From Lactobacillus isalae (GTDB lineage: Bacteria; Bacillota; Bacilli; Lactobacillales; Lactobacillaceae): a stretch of 64,000 bases of DNA. Of the stretch, positions 1 through 9,597 are shown piece by piece. Below the pieces are notes generated by a model, which was not told where the DNA came from, searched no databases, and saw nothing but the letters and a program-made list of their open reading frames with translations. The position numbers and the translations under genes are program-made. The stretch lies in contig NZ_OX443569.1 of NCBI RefSeq assembly GCF_947539375.1, forward strand, positions 1,798,001-1,862,000. Direction: 5' to 3'. Each line of letters begins with the position of its first letter. Within the stretch, counting starts at the first letter, position 1.

Positions 1-3000
1 ACATTCTTGTAACTGATGGCTTTACTGGTCAAGCAGGGGATGACTTTACTGCTGATAATAATGGTCAAGTTTACAAAGTTGTCTTCAAACACGGTACTCG
101 TCCAGTAACTCCAGATAATCCAGCAGATCCAAACAAGCCAGTTGATCCAGATCATCCAAATACACCAACTCCAAGTAATCCAAACTTGAGCAAGACAGAC
201 TTGCAAAAGACAATTACTCGTACAGTTGAATACAAGTATGCAGATGGTACGCAAGCACATGAACCAGTTAAGCAAGAATTAACATTTACTGGTGAAGGGA
301 CAATCGACTTAGTAACTGGTAACTTAGTAACAGTTGATAAAGACGGTAACGTTACTAGCCAAAATGGTAAGATTACTTGGAACCACGATAGTCAAGACTT
401 CAATGCAATTCCTGCAATCGATCACACTGGTTACTACATTTCAGGTATTAATCAAAACAATTCAACAGCTAATGTTGATGGTCAAACAGGTGCTGTAGGT
501 GCTGAAACAGTAACTCCAAATAGTCAAAATGGAAATATTGTAATTACTTTGACTAAGAATCCGGATGTTCCAGTAGCTGCACAAGGCTCAATTACTTATA
601 TCGACGACACTACTGGTCAAACTATTGAAAGTGCAAACTTTGCAGGTAGTGTTGGTCAAAAGATTAACTACACTACTGCTGACAGCATCAAGAACTGGGA
701 AGCTAAGGGATACAACTTAGTATCTAATAACTTCAAGGATGGCGAAGAAGTATTTACTGATGGTAAGAACGCATTTGAAGTACACTTAGTACATGCCACT
801 ACTCCTGTAACACCTGAAAATCCAGGCAAGCCAGGTGAACCAGTAAATCCATCTGACCCAGATGATCCTCATACTTATCCAGATAACTATGTTCCAGAAG
901 AATTAACTAAGACTGTAACTCGTGATGTAACTTACGTTTACGCAGACGGAAGCCAAGCAGAAGCTCCAGTACATCAAGAAGTTAAGTTTACTGGTAATGG
1001 TTACCTTGACTTAGTAACTGGTGAATACGTAACTGTTGATAACAATGGTAAGATCACTGGTAAGGGCCAAATTAACTGGACTCCAGAAAATGCAAACTTT
1101 GATGCAACTAAGTCAATTGATACTTCTAAGTACCAAATCATTGGTATTAAAGAAAACAATACTACTGCAAATGTAGATCAAACTACTGGTGTTGTTGCAG
1201 GTGAAACAGTAACTCAAAACAGTAATAATAGTTCAGTTGTAATCACTTTAGCTAACAAGCCAGCTCCAGCTAAAGATCAAAGAGCTAAAGTTCAATACAT
1301 TGATCTTGATGATAACAACAAGGTAATGTCTGAATCTGGTGAATTGACTGGTAAGGCCGGCGAAAGAATTAGCTACTCAACTGCTGATGAAATTGCTAAA
1401 TACTTGAGTCAAAATTACGTTCTTGCAGAAGATGGATTTAGTAATAATCCAATTTTTGATAACGATGACGACAATGAACAAGTATTTAAAGTTACTTTCC
1501 ACCATAAACAAGTTCCAGTTAACCCAGATACTCCAGATAAGCATGGTGTGGATCCAAGTGAAGTAGAGAAGTCCGTTAAGGAAAGAGTTCATTATGAAGG
1601 TGCAGGAGATAAGACTCCAGCTGATAATGTTCAAACTTCTAAGTGGACTAGAACTGTAACTGTTGATGCAGTAACTGGTAAGGTAATTGAAAATGGTCAA
1701 TACACCACTGATTGGTCAATTGCTAAGGGTGAAAAGACTGTTTACGATCAAGTTAATACACCAGTAGTTGATGGTTACCATGCTGATAAGAGAGAAGTTC
1801 CTGCTACTGCAGTAACGCAAGACGATATTGATGTAGTAGTAACTTACAAACCAAACGGTAAGATTATTCCTACTGACCCAAGTGGCAATCCAATTCCAGA
1901 TGTACCAACCCCAACTTATCCAACTGATCCAAAGGACCCAACTAAGGTAGTGCCAGATGAACCAGTACCAGAAATTCCAGGCATGATTCCAAGTACACCA
2001 ACAGTAACTCCAGAAGAACCAGGTAAGGATACACCGGTACCATATAACCCAGTAATTCCAGCTAAGGATCAGGCAGCAGTTGTTAACTACATTGACGCAG
2101 ATGACAACAATGCAATTATCACTAGCTCCGGTAACTTGACTGGTAAGGCAGGCGATAAGATTGATTACTCAACTAAGTCAACAATCACTGATCTTATTAA
2201 CAAGGGCTACGTACTTGTAAATGATGGTTTCCCAGTAGATGCATCATTTGATAATGATGACAACACAACTCAAATCTTCACAGTTATCTTGAAGCACGGT
2301 ACAGTACCAGTAACACCAGATCAACCAGGTAAGCCAGGTGAACCAATCAATCCTAACGATCCAGATGGTCCTAAGTGGCCAGAAGGCACTGACGAGAATA
2401 GTGTAAAGAGAACAGGAACTCAAACTATTCACTACGAAGGTGCAGGGGACAAGACACCAAGTGACGATGTACAAACATTCGACTTCACTAAGAAGATGTT
2501 GGTTGACAAGGTAACTGGTAAGATTCTTGATTCAGGTGAATGGAACGTAACAAGTCACACATTTGGCTACAAGGATACACCGGTAATTGATGGTTATCAT
2601 GCAGACAAGCGTAACGCTGGTGGAACAGTTGTTACTCCGGATGATTTAGACAAGAAGGTTGTAGTATCTTACAAACCAAATGGTAAGATCATTCCAACAG
2701 ACCCAAGTGGCAATCCAATTCCAGATGTACCAACTCCAACTTACCCAACTGATCCAAAGGACCCAACTAAGGTAGTGCCAGATGAACCAGTTCCTGACAT
2801 TCCAGGCATGATTCCAAGTACACCAACAGTAACTCCAGAAGAACCAGGTAAGGATACCCCAGTACCATATAACCCAATAATTCCAGCTAAGGATCAAATT
2901 GCTCAAGTTATCTATCGTGATGTACAAAATGGTGCTAATAAGCAAATAGCTACATCTGGCAACTTGACTGGTAAGAATGGTTCTGAAATCAACTACTCAA

Positions 3001-6000
3001 CTGCTGATAAAATTAAGGAATTGATTAGCCAAGGTTATGTTCTTAAGAATGATGGCTTCCCAGCAGGTGCCGTATTTGATAATGACGATAGTAAGGATCA
3101 AGTATTCTATGTAGACTTCATCCATGGTCAAGCTCCAGTTAACCCAGATAATCCACATGAAGGCATTGATCCAAGTCAATACGAAAAGACTGTTAAGGAA
3201 AGAGTTCATTATGAAGGTGCAGGAGATAAGACTCCAGTTGATAATGTTCAAACTTCTAAGTGGACCAGAACTTTAACTATTGATACAGTAACTGGCAACG
3301 TTGTTGAAAATGGTCAATACACTACTGATTGGTCAATCGCTAAGGGTGAAAAGACTGTTTATGATCAAGTTAATACACCGGTAGTTGATGGTTACCATGC
3401 TGATAAGAGAGAAGTTCCTGCTACTGCAGTAACTCCAGAAGATATTGATGTAGTAGTAACTTACAAACCAAATGGCAAGATCATTCCAACAGACCCAAGT
3501 GGCAACCCAATTCCAAACGTGCCAACTCCAACTTACCCAACTGATCCAAAGGATCCAACTAAGGTAGTGCCAGATGAACCAGTTCCTGACATTCCAGGCA
3601 TGATTCCAAGTACACCAACAGTAACTCCAGAAGAACCAGGTAAGGATACACCGGTACCATATAACCCAGTAATTCCAGCTAAGGATCAAGCAGCTATTGT
3701 TAGCTATATTGATGCCGATAATGGCAACGCTGAAATTACTAACTCAGGTAATTTGACTGGTAAGGCAGGCGATAAGATTGATTACAGTACTAAGTCAACA
3801 ATCGCTGATCTTGAAAACAAGGGCTACGTACTTGTAAACGATGGTTTCCCAGTAGATGCATCATTTGATAATGATGACAACACAACTCAAAGATTTGTTG
3901 TTGTATTGAAGCACGGTACAGTACCAGTAACGCCAGATCAACCAGGTAAGCCAGGTGAACCAATCAACCCTAACGATCCAGATGGTCCTAAGTGGCCAGA
4001 AGGCACTGACGAGAATAGTGTAAAGAGAACAGGAACTCAAACTATTCACTACGAAGGTGCAGGGGACAAGACACCAAGTGACGATGTACAAACATTCGAC
4101 TTCACTAAGAAGATGTTGGTTGACAAGGTAACTGGTAAGATCATCGACTCAGGCGAATGGAATGTAACAAGTCACACATTTGGCTACAAGGATACACCGG
4201 TAATTGATGGTTATCATGCAGACAAGCGTAACGCTGGTGGAACAGTTGTTACTCCAGATGACTTGAATAAGATTGTAACTGTAAACTACAGCCAAAACGG
4301 TAAGATCATTCCAACCGATCCAAGTGGCAATCCAATTCCAGATGTACCAACCCCAACTTACCCAACTGATCCAAAGGATCCAACTAAGGTAGTGCCAGAT
4401 GAACCAGTTCCTGACATTCCAGGCATGATTCCAAGTACACCAACAGTAACTCCGGAAGATCCAGGTAAGGATACGCCAGTACCATATAACCCAGTAGTTC
4501 CAGCTAAGGATCAAGCAGCTATTGTTAGCTACGTTGATGCCGATAATGGCAACGCTGAAATTACTAACTCAGGTAATTTGACTGGTAAGGCAGGCGATAA
4601 GATTGATTACAGTACTAAGTCAACAATCGCTGATCTTGAAAACAAGGGCTACGTACTTGTAAACGATGGTTTCCCAGTAGATGCATCATTTGATAATGAT
4701 GACAACACAACTCAAAGATTTGTTGTTGTATTGAAGCACGGTACAGTACCAGTAACGCCAGATCAACCAGGTAAGCCAGGTGAACCAATCAACCCTAACG
4801 ATCCAGATGGTCCTAAGTGGCCAGAAGGCACTGATGAGAATAGTGTAAAGAGAACAGGAACTCAAACTATTCATTACGAAGGTGCAGGAGACAAGACACC
4901 AAGTGACGATGTACAAACATTCGATTTCACTAAGAAGATGGTAGTTGATAAGGTAACTGGAAAGATCATCGACTCAGGCGAATGGAATGTAACAAGTCAC
5001 ACATTTGGCTACAAGGATACACCGGTAATTGATGGTTACCATGCAGACAAGCGTAACGCTGGAGGATCAGTTGTAACACCAGATGACTTGAACAAGACTG
5101 TAACTGTAAACTACAGCCAAAATGGTAAGATCATCCCAACAGATCCAAGTGGCAACCCAATTCCAAACGTGCCAACACCAACTTACCCAACCGATCCGAA
5201 GGATCCAACTAAGGTAGTGCCAGATGAACCAGTACCAGAAATTCCAGGCATGATTCCAAGTACACCAACAGTAACTCCAGAAGAACCAGGTAAGGATACA
5301 CCGGTACCATATAACCCTGTTAAGGATCCTGATAAGGTAACAACAGTCGAAGGTAAACAAATTGTTCACTTTGTAGATGGCGATAATGGTAATAATCCAC
5401 TTAGAGATCCAAACACTCAGACTCATGAATTTAAGATCACTAATGGTGTGCCGGATGAATCAAGTCACACATTTACACTCGTTGATGTACCAGTAATCCC
5501 AGGATATATTGCAGAAGTTAAATCTGCTGGTGGTAAGACTGTAACTCCAGATACTCCTCTTGCAGAAGTAACTGTTGTCTACCACAAGATTGGTAAGATC
5601 GTTCCAGTTGATCCAAATGGCAACCCAATTCCAAATGCACCAACTCCAAGCTATACTAACGATCCAACAGATCCAACTAAGGTCGTTCCAAATGAACCAG
5701 TACCAGCTATTACTGGTAAGACTCCAGATAAGACTTCAGTAACTCCAACAGATCCAACCAAGGATACTCCAGTTGTTTACAAGGATAATGAAGTACCAGC
5801 TACTCCAACTCCACAAAAAGCTGTAGTTAACTTTGTTGATGTTAATACTGGAAAAATTATTAAGACCTCTGGAATCTTGAGTGGTCGTCCAGGTGAAGAT
5901 ATTAATAAGTTATACTCATCTTCTGAAATAATTAAACAATTAGAAGATGCAGGCTATGAGGTTGTTTACAATGCATTTGATGGCGATGGTGTAACTAAGT

Positions 6001-6344
6001 ACTTCGATGATGATGACAATACTACACAACAATTTACTGTTGCCTTGAAACTAAAAGAAAAAGCTAAGACGCCTGATCCAATTGTTCCTGATCCAGAAAC
6101 CCCTGCTAAAGATCCAGAGACTCCAGCAGAAAAGGTAACTAGACCTGAACAACCAGTTAAGCAAACTGTCAATGTCCCAACTCCACAAAAACCTGTAGAG
6201 AAGAAGACTGCTGATAAGAAAGAAGTTTTACCTCAAACTGGTGCTGATAATAATGAAGCAGCTACTATTTTAGGTGCTGCCGCAGCAGCAATCGGTATGA
6301 CTAGCTTAATTGGAGCAAAGAGACGCAAGAAAGATGATAAATAA
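1..6344 (+). CDS. Giant mucus-binding surface protein, 5'-truncated by the window edge
   Basis: The reading frame is open from base 3 with no start codon or signal peptide in view, so the N-terminus lies upstream; about 2,113 residues are visible. It ends with a sortase signal: LPQTG, a hydrophobic Ala-rich stretch and an RRKKDDK tail, so the protein is covalently linked to the cell wall. The body consists of MucBP/Mub-type repeats. Two copies of a first type (around bases 190 and 890, with VDKDGN- or VDNNGK-like turns) precede five ~0.8-kb repeats carrying HYEGAGDKTP and NGKIIPTDPSGNPIP signatures. A Pro-rich spacer precedes the anchor. The family binds mucin glycans and intestinal mucus. 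Codon use is strongly biased (aag, aac, cca), as in highly expressed genes. A TTG at 186 is only an internal codon. The family assignment is firm; the ligand is inferred. Confidence 0.93.
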   Translation, partial: ILVTDGFTGQAGDDFTADNNGQVYKVVFKHGTRPVTPDNPADPNKPVDPDHPNTPTPSNPNLSKTDLQKTITRTVEYKYADGTQAHEPVKQELTFTGEGTIDLVTGNLVTVDKDGNVTSQNGKITWNHDSQDFNAIPAIDHTGYYISGINQNNSTANVDGQTGAVGAETVTPNSQNGNIVITLTKNPDVPVAAQGSITYIDDTTGQTIESANFAGSVGQKINYTTADSIKNWEAKGYNLVSNNFKDGEEVFTDGKNAFEVHLVHATTPVTPENPGKPGEPVNPSDPDDPHTYPDNYVPEELTKTVTRDVTYVYADGSQAEAPVHQEVKFTGNGYLDLVTGEYVTVDNNGKITGKGQINWTPENANFDATKSIDTSKYQIIGIKENNTTANVDQTTGVVAGETVTQNSNNSSVVITLANKPAPAKDQRAKVQYIDLDDNNKVMSESGELTGKAGERISYSTADEIAKYLSQNYVLAEDGFSNNPIFDNDDDNEQVFKVTFHHKQVPVNPDTPDKHGVDPSEVEKSVKERVHYEGAGDKTPADNVQTSKWTRTVTVDAVTGKVIENGQYTTDWSIAKGEKTVYDQVNTPVVDGYHADKREVPATAVTQDDIDVVVTYKPNGKIIPTDPSGNPIPDVPTPTYPTDPKDPTKVVPDEPVPEIPGMIPSTPTVTPEEPGKDTPVPYNPVIPAKDQAAVVNYIDADDNNAIITSSGNLTGKAGDKIDYSTKSTITDLINKGYVLVNDGFPVDASFDNDDNTTQIFTVILKHGTVPVTPDQPGKPGEPINPNDPDGPKWPEGTDENSVKRTGTQTIHYEGAGDKTPSDDVQTFDFTKKMLVDKVTGKILDSGEWNVTSHTFGYKDTPVIDGYHADKRNAGGTVVTPDDLDKKVVVSYKPNGKIIPTDPSGNPIPDVPTPTYPTDPKDPTKVVPDEPVPDIPGMIPSTPTVTPEEPGKDTPVPYNPIIPAKDQIAQVIYRDVQNGANKQIATSGNLTGKNGSEINYSTADKIKELISQGYVLKNDGFPAGAVFDNDDSKDQVFYVDFIHGQAPVNPDNPHEGIDPSQYEKTVKERVHYEGAGDKTPVDNVQTSKWTRTLTIDTVTGNVVENGQYTTDWSIAKGEKTVYDQVNTPVVDGYHADKREVPATAVTPEDIDVVVTYKPNGKIIPTDPSGNPIPNVPTPTYPTDPKDPTKVVPDEPVPDIPGMIPSTPTVTPEEPGKDTPVPYNPVIPAKDQAAIVSYIDADNGNAEITNSGNLTGKAGDKIDYSTKSTIADLENKGYVLVNDGFPVDASFDNDDNTTQRFVVVLKHGTVPVTPDQPGKPGEPINPNDPDGPKWPEGTDENSVKRTGTQTIHYEGAGDKTPSDDVQTFDFTKKMLVDKVTGKIIDSGEWNVTSHTFGYKDTPVIDGYHADKRNAGGTVVTPDDLNKIVTVNYSQNGKIIPTDPSGNPIPDVPTPTYPTDPKDPTKVVPDEPVPDIPGMIPSTPTVTPEDPGKDTPVPYNPVVPAKDQAAIVSYVDADNGNAEITNSGNLTGKAGDKIDYSTKSTIADLENKGYVLVNDGFPVDASFDNDDNTTQRFVVVLKHGTVPVTPDQPGKPGEPINPNDPDGPKWPEGTDENSVKRTGTQTIHYEGAGDKTPSDDVQTFDFTKKMVVDKVTGKIIDSGEWNVTSHTFGYKDTPVIDGYHADKRNAGGSVVTPDDLNKTVTVNYSQNGKIIPTDPSGNPIPNVPTPTYPTDPKDPTKVVPDEPVPEIPGMIPSTPTVTPEEPGKDTPVPYNPVKDPDKVTTVEGKQIVHFVDGDNGNNPLRDPNTQTHEFKITNGVPDESSHTFTLVDVPVIPGYIAEVKSAGGKTVTPDTPLAEVTVVYHKIGKIVPVDPNGNPIPNAPTPSYTNDPTDPTKVVPNEPVPAITGKTPDKTSVTPTDPTKDTPVVYKDNEVPATPTPQKAVVNFVDVNTGKIIKTSGILSGRPGEDINKLYSSSEIIKQLEDAGYEVVYNAFDGDGVTKYFDDDDNTTQQFTVALKLKEKAKTPDPIVPDPETPAKDPETPAEKVTRPEQPVKQTVNVPTPQKPVEKKTADKKEVLPQTGADNNEAATILGAAAAAIGMTSLIGAKRRKKDDK
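1270..5330 (+). repeat. Five tandem ~0.8-kb Mub repeat units, pattern A-B-A-B-B
   Basis: Units start near 1270, 2059, 2884, 3675 and 4500, each opening with CCAGCTAARGATCA (PAKDQ). Spacings are 789, 825, 791 and 825 bp. Units 1 and 3 carry the KERVHYEGAGDKTP version (type A). Units 2, 4 and 5 carry a KRTGTQTIHYEGAGDKTP version with a PDQPGKPGEPINP linker (type B). Units 4 and 5 are almost identical at the DNA level, so they look like a recent duplication. Confidence 0.88.
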
Positions 6345-6384
6345 TTTTTAAAATTAAATATCTTTTTTCAAATTAGCTAATAAA

Positions 6385-6420
6385 AAGGGCGTTGAGACTT
6401 GATTCTCAGCGCTCTTTTTT
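6385..6420 (+). terminator. Intrinsic terminator of the mucus-binding protein gene
   Basis: A GC-rich inverted repeat (GGGCGTTGAGA / TCTCAGCGCTC, with G-U pairs) is followed directly by six T, 40 bp after the stop codon. Confidence 0.85.
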
Positions 6421-6508
6421 AATACATTATATTTGTAAATAAATCGTGTATAAGATAAGACATACAATTATAGAGAATAATTCACTTTAATAAAGGGTAG
6501 GTAACATT

Positions 6509-9478
6509 ATGGATAATCTAAGTGAAAAAGTCGCAACAGTGGTTGTGAAATATACAGATTTAGATAATAATCTGACCGAGCTTTCTACTTCTGGAAGTTT
6601 GACTGGAAATATTGGTGATCAAATTAATTACAGTACAGCAGATGAAATTAAAAACTTAACCAATCAAGGGTACGTACTTGTTAATAATACGTTTGATAGT
6701 GAAGGAAAGCCTCCAGTATTTAGCGGCGACCAAGATAGTTATATGGTTACATTTAAGCATGGAAGAGAAAAAGTAACTGTTGATAACTTGAAATATGGTT
6801 GCAAGTTAGAAGATCTTCAAGTAAAGGGTACTCAAACAATTCATTATGTGGGTGCTGGTAGTCGAACACCTAGAGATGAGGTATCAACGATTACCTTTAA
6901 TCGGATTTTAGTTTATGATCGTGTAACTGGTAAAAAAATTGGAAGTAAAGGATGGGAAAGAGTTGAACAATCATTCCCTGTGGTTGCTGCACCAAGTATT
7001 TTAGGCTATATTCCCGATAAAGTTTTAGTTGGTGGAAAATCAGTTACTGCTGATGAACCAAATCGTGAATATACTATTACCTATAGGGTTAACGAACATA
7101 TTTCCAATAAAGAACAAAAAGCAGAAGTTAAATATCTGGATATTGACAGTAATAATGAAGAAATTGTTGAATCAGAACTTTTAACCGGTAAGCCAAATAC
7201 TAAAATTGATTACAGCACAATTGATCAACTTAAAAAATTAAATGAAAAAGGCTACGAAGTTGTAAGTAATGGCTTTGATGCTAATGGCGATATTCAATTC
7301 TTTGATACTAGTGATGATTATGTTCAGACCTTTATTGTTACTTTGAAGCATAAGCAGGTATTAGTTAATAAGAAAAATTCTCTAGAAGGTATTGATGAGA
7401 GTGAATATCATAAGACTACCAAGCGAGTTATTTCTTATGCAGGCGCTGGAGATAAGACCCCAGCAGAAGTAGTGCAAGCAGTAAGCTGGGATAGAAATCT
7501 TACGGTTGATGCAGCTACAAAACGAATTATTTCTGATGGAAAATACACAACTGACTGGAAGCCAGAGCAAGAGACGTATCCAGCAATTTCAGTGCCAGCA
7601 GTTAGTGAGTATCATACCCGCATTAAAGAAGTTCCTGAAGAAAAAGCACGACTTGCTAACATCACTGAAAAGATTAGATATGTGAAGAATGGCTATGTTG
7701 TTCCTGTTAACGAAAAGGGAGAAAAAATTGATAGTTTACCTAAACTACGTTTTGTCTCAGATAAAAATGATCCAACCTTAGTAACTTTGCCAGAAAACAA
7801 CTTAGAAGACGAAAAGTATGAACCAGAAGACATTAATTTAACTGAAGTTGATCCAGCTAATAATCTTGAAGTTAAGTATATTTTGAAACATAAATTTATA
7901 ACTATTAATAAGGATAACTCTCATTTTGATGTTAACCCTGGTTCATACCGTCGCACTGCTACAGCTCTAGTTCGCTATGAAGGAGCTGGCGATAAGAATC
8001 CTAAAGATTCTATTCAAACGGTTCAATGGAATAGAAATATTACCTACGATGAGGTGACAAAGGAAATTCTTGAAGATGGTAAGTATACAACTGACTGGAA
8101 ACCAGATAAAGAATACTTTGAAGCTGTAGATACACCAGTTATTTCTGGATTTACCGCTGATATCGGTGTAGTTGCTAAGCATGATGTAACGCAAAGCGAC
8201 CTTTTTGCGACAGTTACTTATCAAAAGAATGGTGCAATTATTCCAGTTGATGAAGATGGAAAAGAAATTTCTAAGGCTAAGCCAGTTCCATTTCTTAATG
8301 ACTTAACTGATCCAACTAGAGTATTAGCAACAGAAGAGGTACCTGAAATAGAAGGATACCGCAGAACGCAAGAAGCTGTTTTGATTAAAAATCCAGTAAA
8401 AGACATTAAAGTTAAATACATTCTAAAACCGCGCTACGTTCAAGTCGATAGCGACCATCCATATCGAACGGTTAAACCACACAACTATAGTATTTCAGTT
8501 AAGGAGACTATTCATTATGTTGGAGCTGGAGATACTACTCCTGTTGATCGAGTTCAAGGTGCACGATGGAATAGATCTTTAACAGTAAATGATAATAATG
8601 GTAAGCTGATTGAAAATGGGAAATATACAACTGACTGGACTGTTGATAAAAAGCAATATAGCACAGTTGTAACGCCTGTTGTTGATGGCTATCATGCAGA
8701 TCAATATCAAGTTAAAGCATGCGATGTCAGCCAAGAAAATATTGATATAGAAATAAAATATCAAAGAAATGGGCAGATTGTACCGGTAAATACTAAGGGT
8801 GAAAAGATTGAGCATGCAGACCAGCCAATTTATATAACTGATCCAACTGATGCAACCAAAGTTTTGATGGAACAACCGGTACCACGATTATTGAATTATT
8901 TGGCTGAAGACTCATCAATTGTGGTTAAAGATCCAAGCCGTGATACGAAAGTTACGTACTATACTTTTGATGAAATAAAAGGATTAGTAGCGAATAAGAA
9001 TTTGAAGGCTAAGATTCAATCAGTGGATAGTAAAGATGACGTCTCTAATATTGTTTCTTTGCCAGTTAGTGGCAAGAGAAGAAAGGCAATTGTTACTTTT
9101 GTTGATCTAAGTAATAATGCAACTCAAATTGCATCTTCTAGTGTCTTAAGCGGCAATGTTGGCGATAAGATTACGGATTTATACAGCACTAGCAACCAGA
9201 TCAATAAGCTTAAAAAAGATGGCTATGAAGTGGTTTATAATGGTTTTGATCCAAAAGGTGCAACTAAGTACTTTGATGAAGATCAAAGAAGGATTGCTAC
9301 ATTTACAGTAGCGGTAGAAAAAGTAACAAGCCCAGAGCCTAAAGATAAGGTGGATTCTAAAGAAGAAACATCAGAGAAAACTTCTAAGATAGAAGGAAGT
9401 ACAGAAGATATTAATTTAGACCAAGAAAATGTACAAGATCATAAAGTATTGAAGCATATTTTCCCTTGGATGAAATAG
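6509..9478 (+). CDS. Mub-repeat protein lacking signal peptide and cell-wall anchor
   Basis: 989 residues. The ATG follows a weak ribosome binding site (aaagggtaggtaac). The protein opens directly with a MucBP-like unit (VATVVVKYTDLDNN) and has about five Mub-type repeats, recognisable by HYVGAG or YAGAGDKTP, KYTTDWK and a hydrophobic NG.IVPV turn. No hydrophobic leader is visible at the N-terminus. The C-terminus (HKVLKHIFPWMK) has no LPxTG motif, no membrane segment and no basic tail. It is a diverged paralogue of the upstream adhesin and uses less biased codons. It may be a decayed adhesin that lost both ends, a protein exported by a non-classical route, or a reservoir of repeats. Homology is clear; localisation and function are unknown. 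Confidence 0.82.
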   Translation: MDNLSEKVATVVVKYTDLDNNLTELSTSGSLTGNIGDQINYSTADEIKNLTNQGYVLVNNTFDSEGKPPVFSGDQDSYMVTFKHGREKVTVDNLKYGCKLEDLQVKGTQTIHYVGAGSRTPRDEVSTITFNRILVYDRVTGKKIGSKGWERVEQSFPVVAAPSILGYIPDKVLVGGKSVTADEPNREYTITYRVNEHISNKEQKAEVKYLDIDSNNEEIVESELLTGKPNTKIDYSTIDQLKKLNEKGYEVVSNGFDANGDIQFFDTSDDYVQTFIVTLKHKQVLVNKKNSLEGIDESEYHKTTKRVISYAGAGDKTPAEVVQAVSWDRNLTVDAATKRIISDGKYTTDWKPEQETYPAISVPAVSEYHTRIKEVPEEKARLANITEKIRYVKNGYVVPVNEKGEKIDSLPKLRFVSDKNDPTLVTLPENNLEDEKYEPEDINLTEVDPANNLEVKYILKHKFITINKDNSHFDVNPGSYRRTATALVRYEGAGDKNPKDSIQTVQWNRNITYDEVTKEILEDGKYTTDWKPDKEYFEAVDTPVISGFTADIGVVAKHDVTQSDLFATVTYQKNGAIIPVDEDGKEISKAKPVPFLNDLTDPTRVLATEEVPEIEGYRRTQEAVLIKNPVKDIKVKYILKPRYVQVDSDHPYRTVKPHNYSISVKETIHYVGAGDTTPVDRVQGARWNRSLTVNDNNGKLIENGKYTTDWTVDKKQYSTVVTPVVDGYHADQYQVKACDVSQENIDIEIKYQRNGQIVPVNTKGEKIEHADQPIYITDPTDATKVLMEQPVPRLLNYLAEDSSIVVKDPSRDTKVTYYTFDEIKGLVANKNLKAKIQSVDSKDDVSNIVSLPVSGKRRKAIVTFVDLSNNATQIASSSVLSGNVGDKITDLYSTSNQINKLKKDGYEVVYNGFDPKGATKYFDEDQRRIATFTVAVEKVTSPEPKDKVDSKEETSEKTSKIEGSTEDINLDQENVQDHKVLKHIFPWMK

Positions 9479-9488
9479 GATAAAAATG

Positions 9489-9525
9489 GCTAGATTTGTT
9501 TAAAAGCAAATCTAGCTTTTTCTTT
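9489..9525 (+). terminator. Intrinsic terminator after the anchor-less Mub protein
   Basis: Perfect 10-bp stem GCTAGATTTG / CAAATCTAGC with an 8-nt loop and a T-rich tail, 10 bp after the stop. Confidence 0.87.
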
Positions 9526-9597
9526 TAAGATTTTAGACCAATTTTAAGGAAGAAGTGTATAATTAGTTTTCGAAAAAACTTTTTCGGAGGAAAAATT

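Noticed and set aside
1270-5330. The regularly spaced repeats as a CRISPR array
   Set aside because: Units are about 0.8 kb, in frame and coding.
1377-5426. Several 76-121-codon open frames on the minus strand inside the adhesin gene
   Set aside because: They are antisense shadows of the repeats, recur with the repeat period, are rich in Trp and Ile by base composition, and have no ribosome binding sites.
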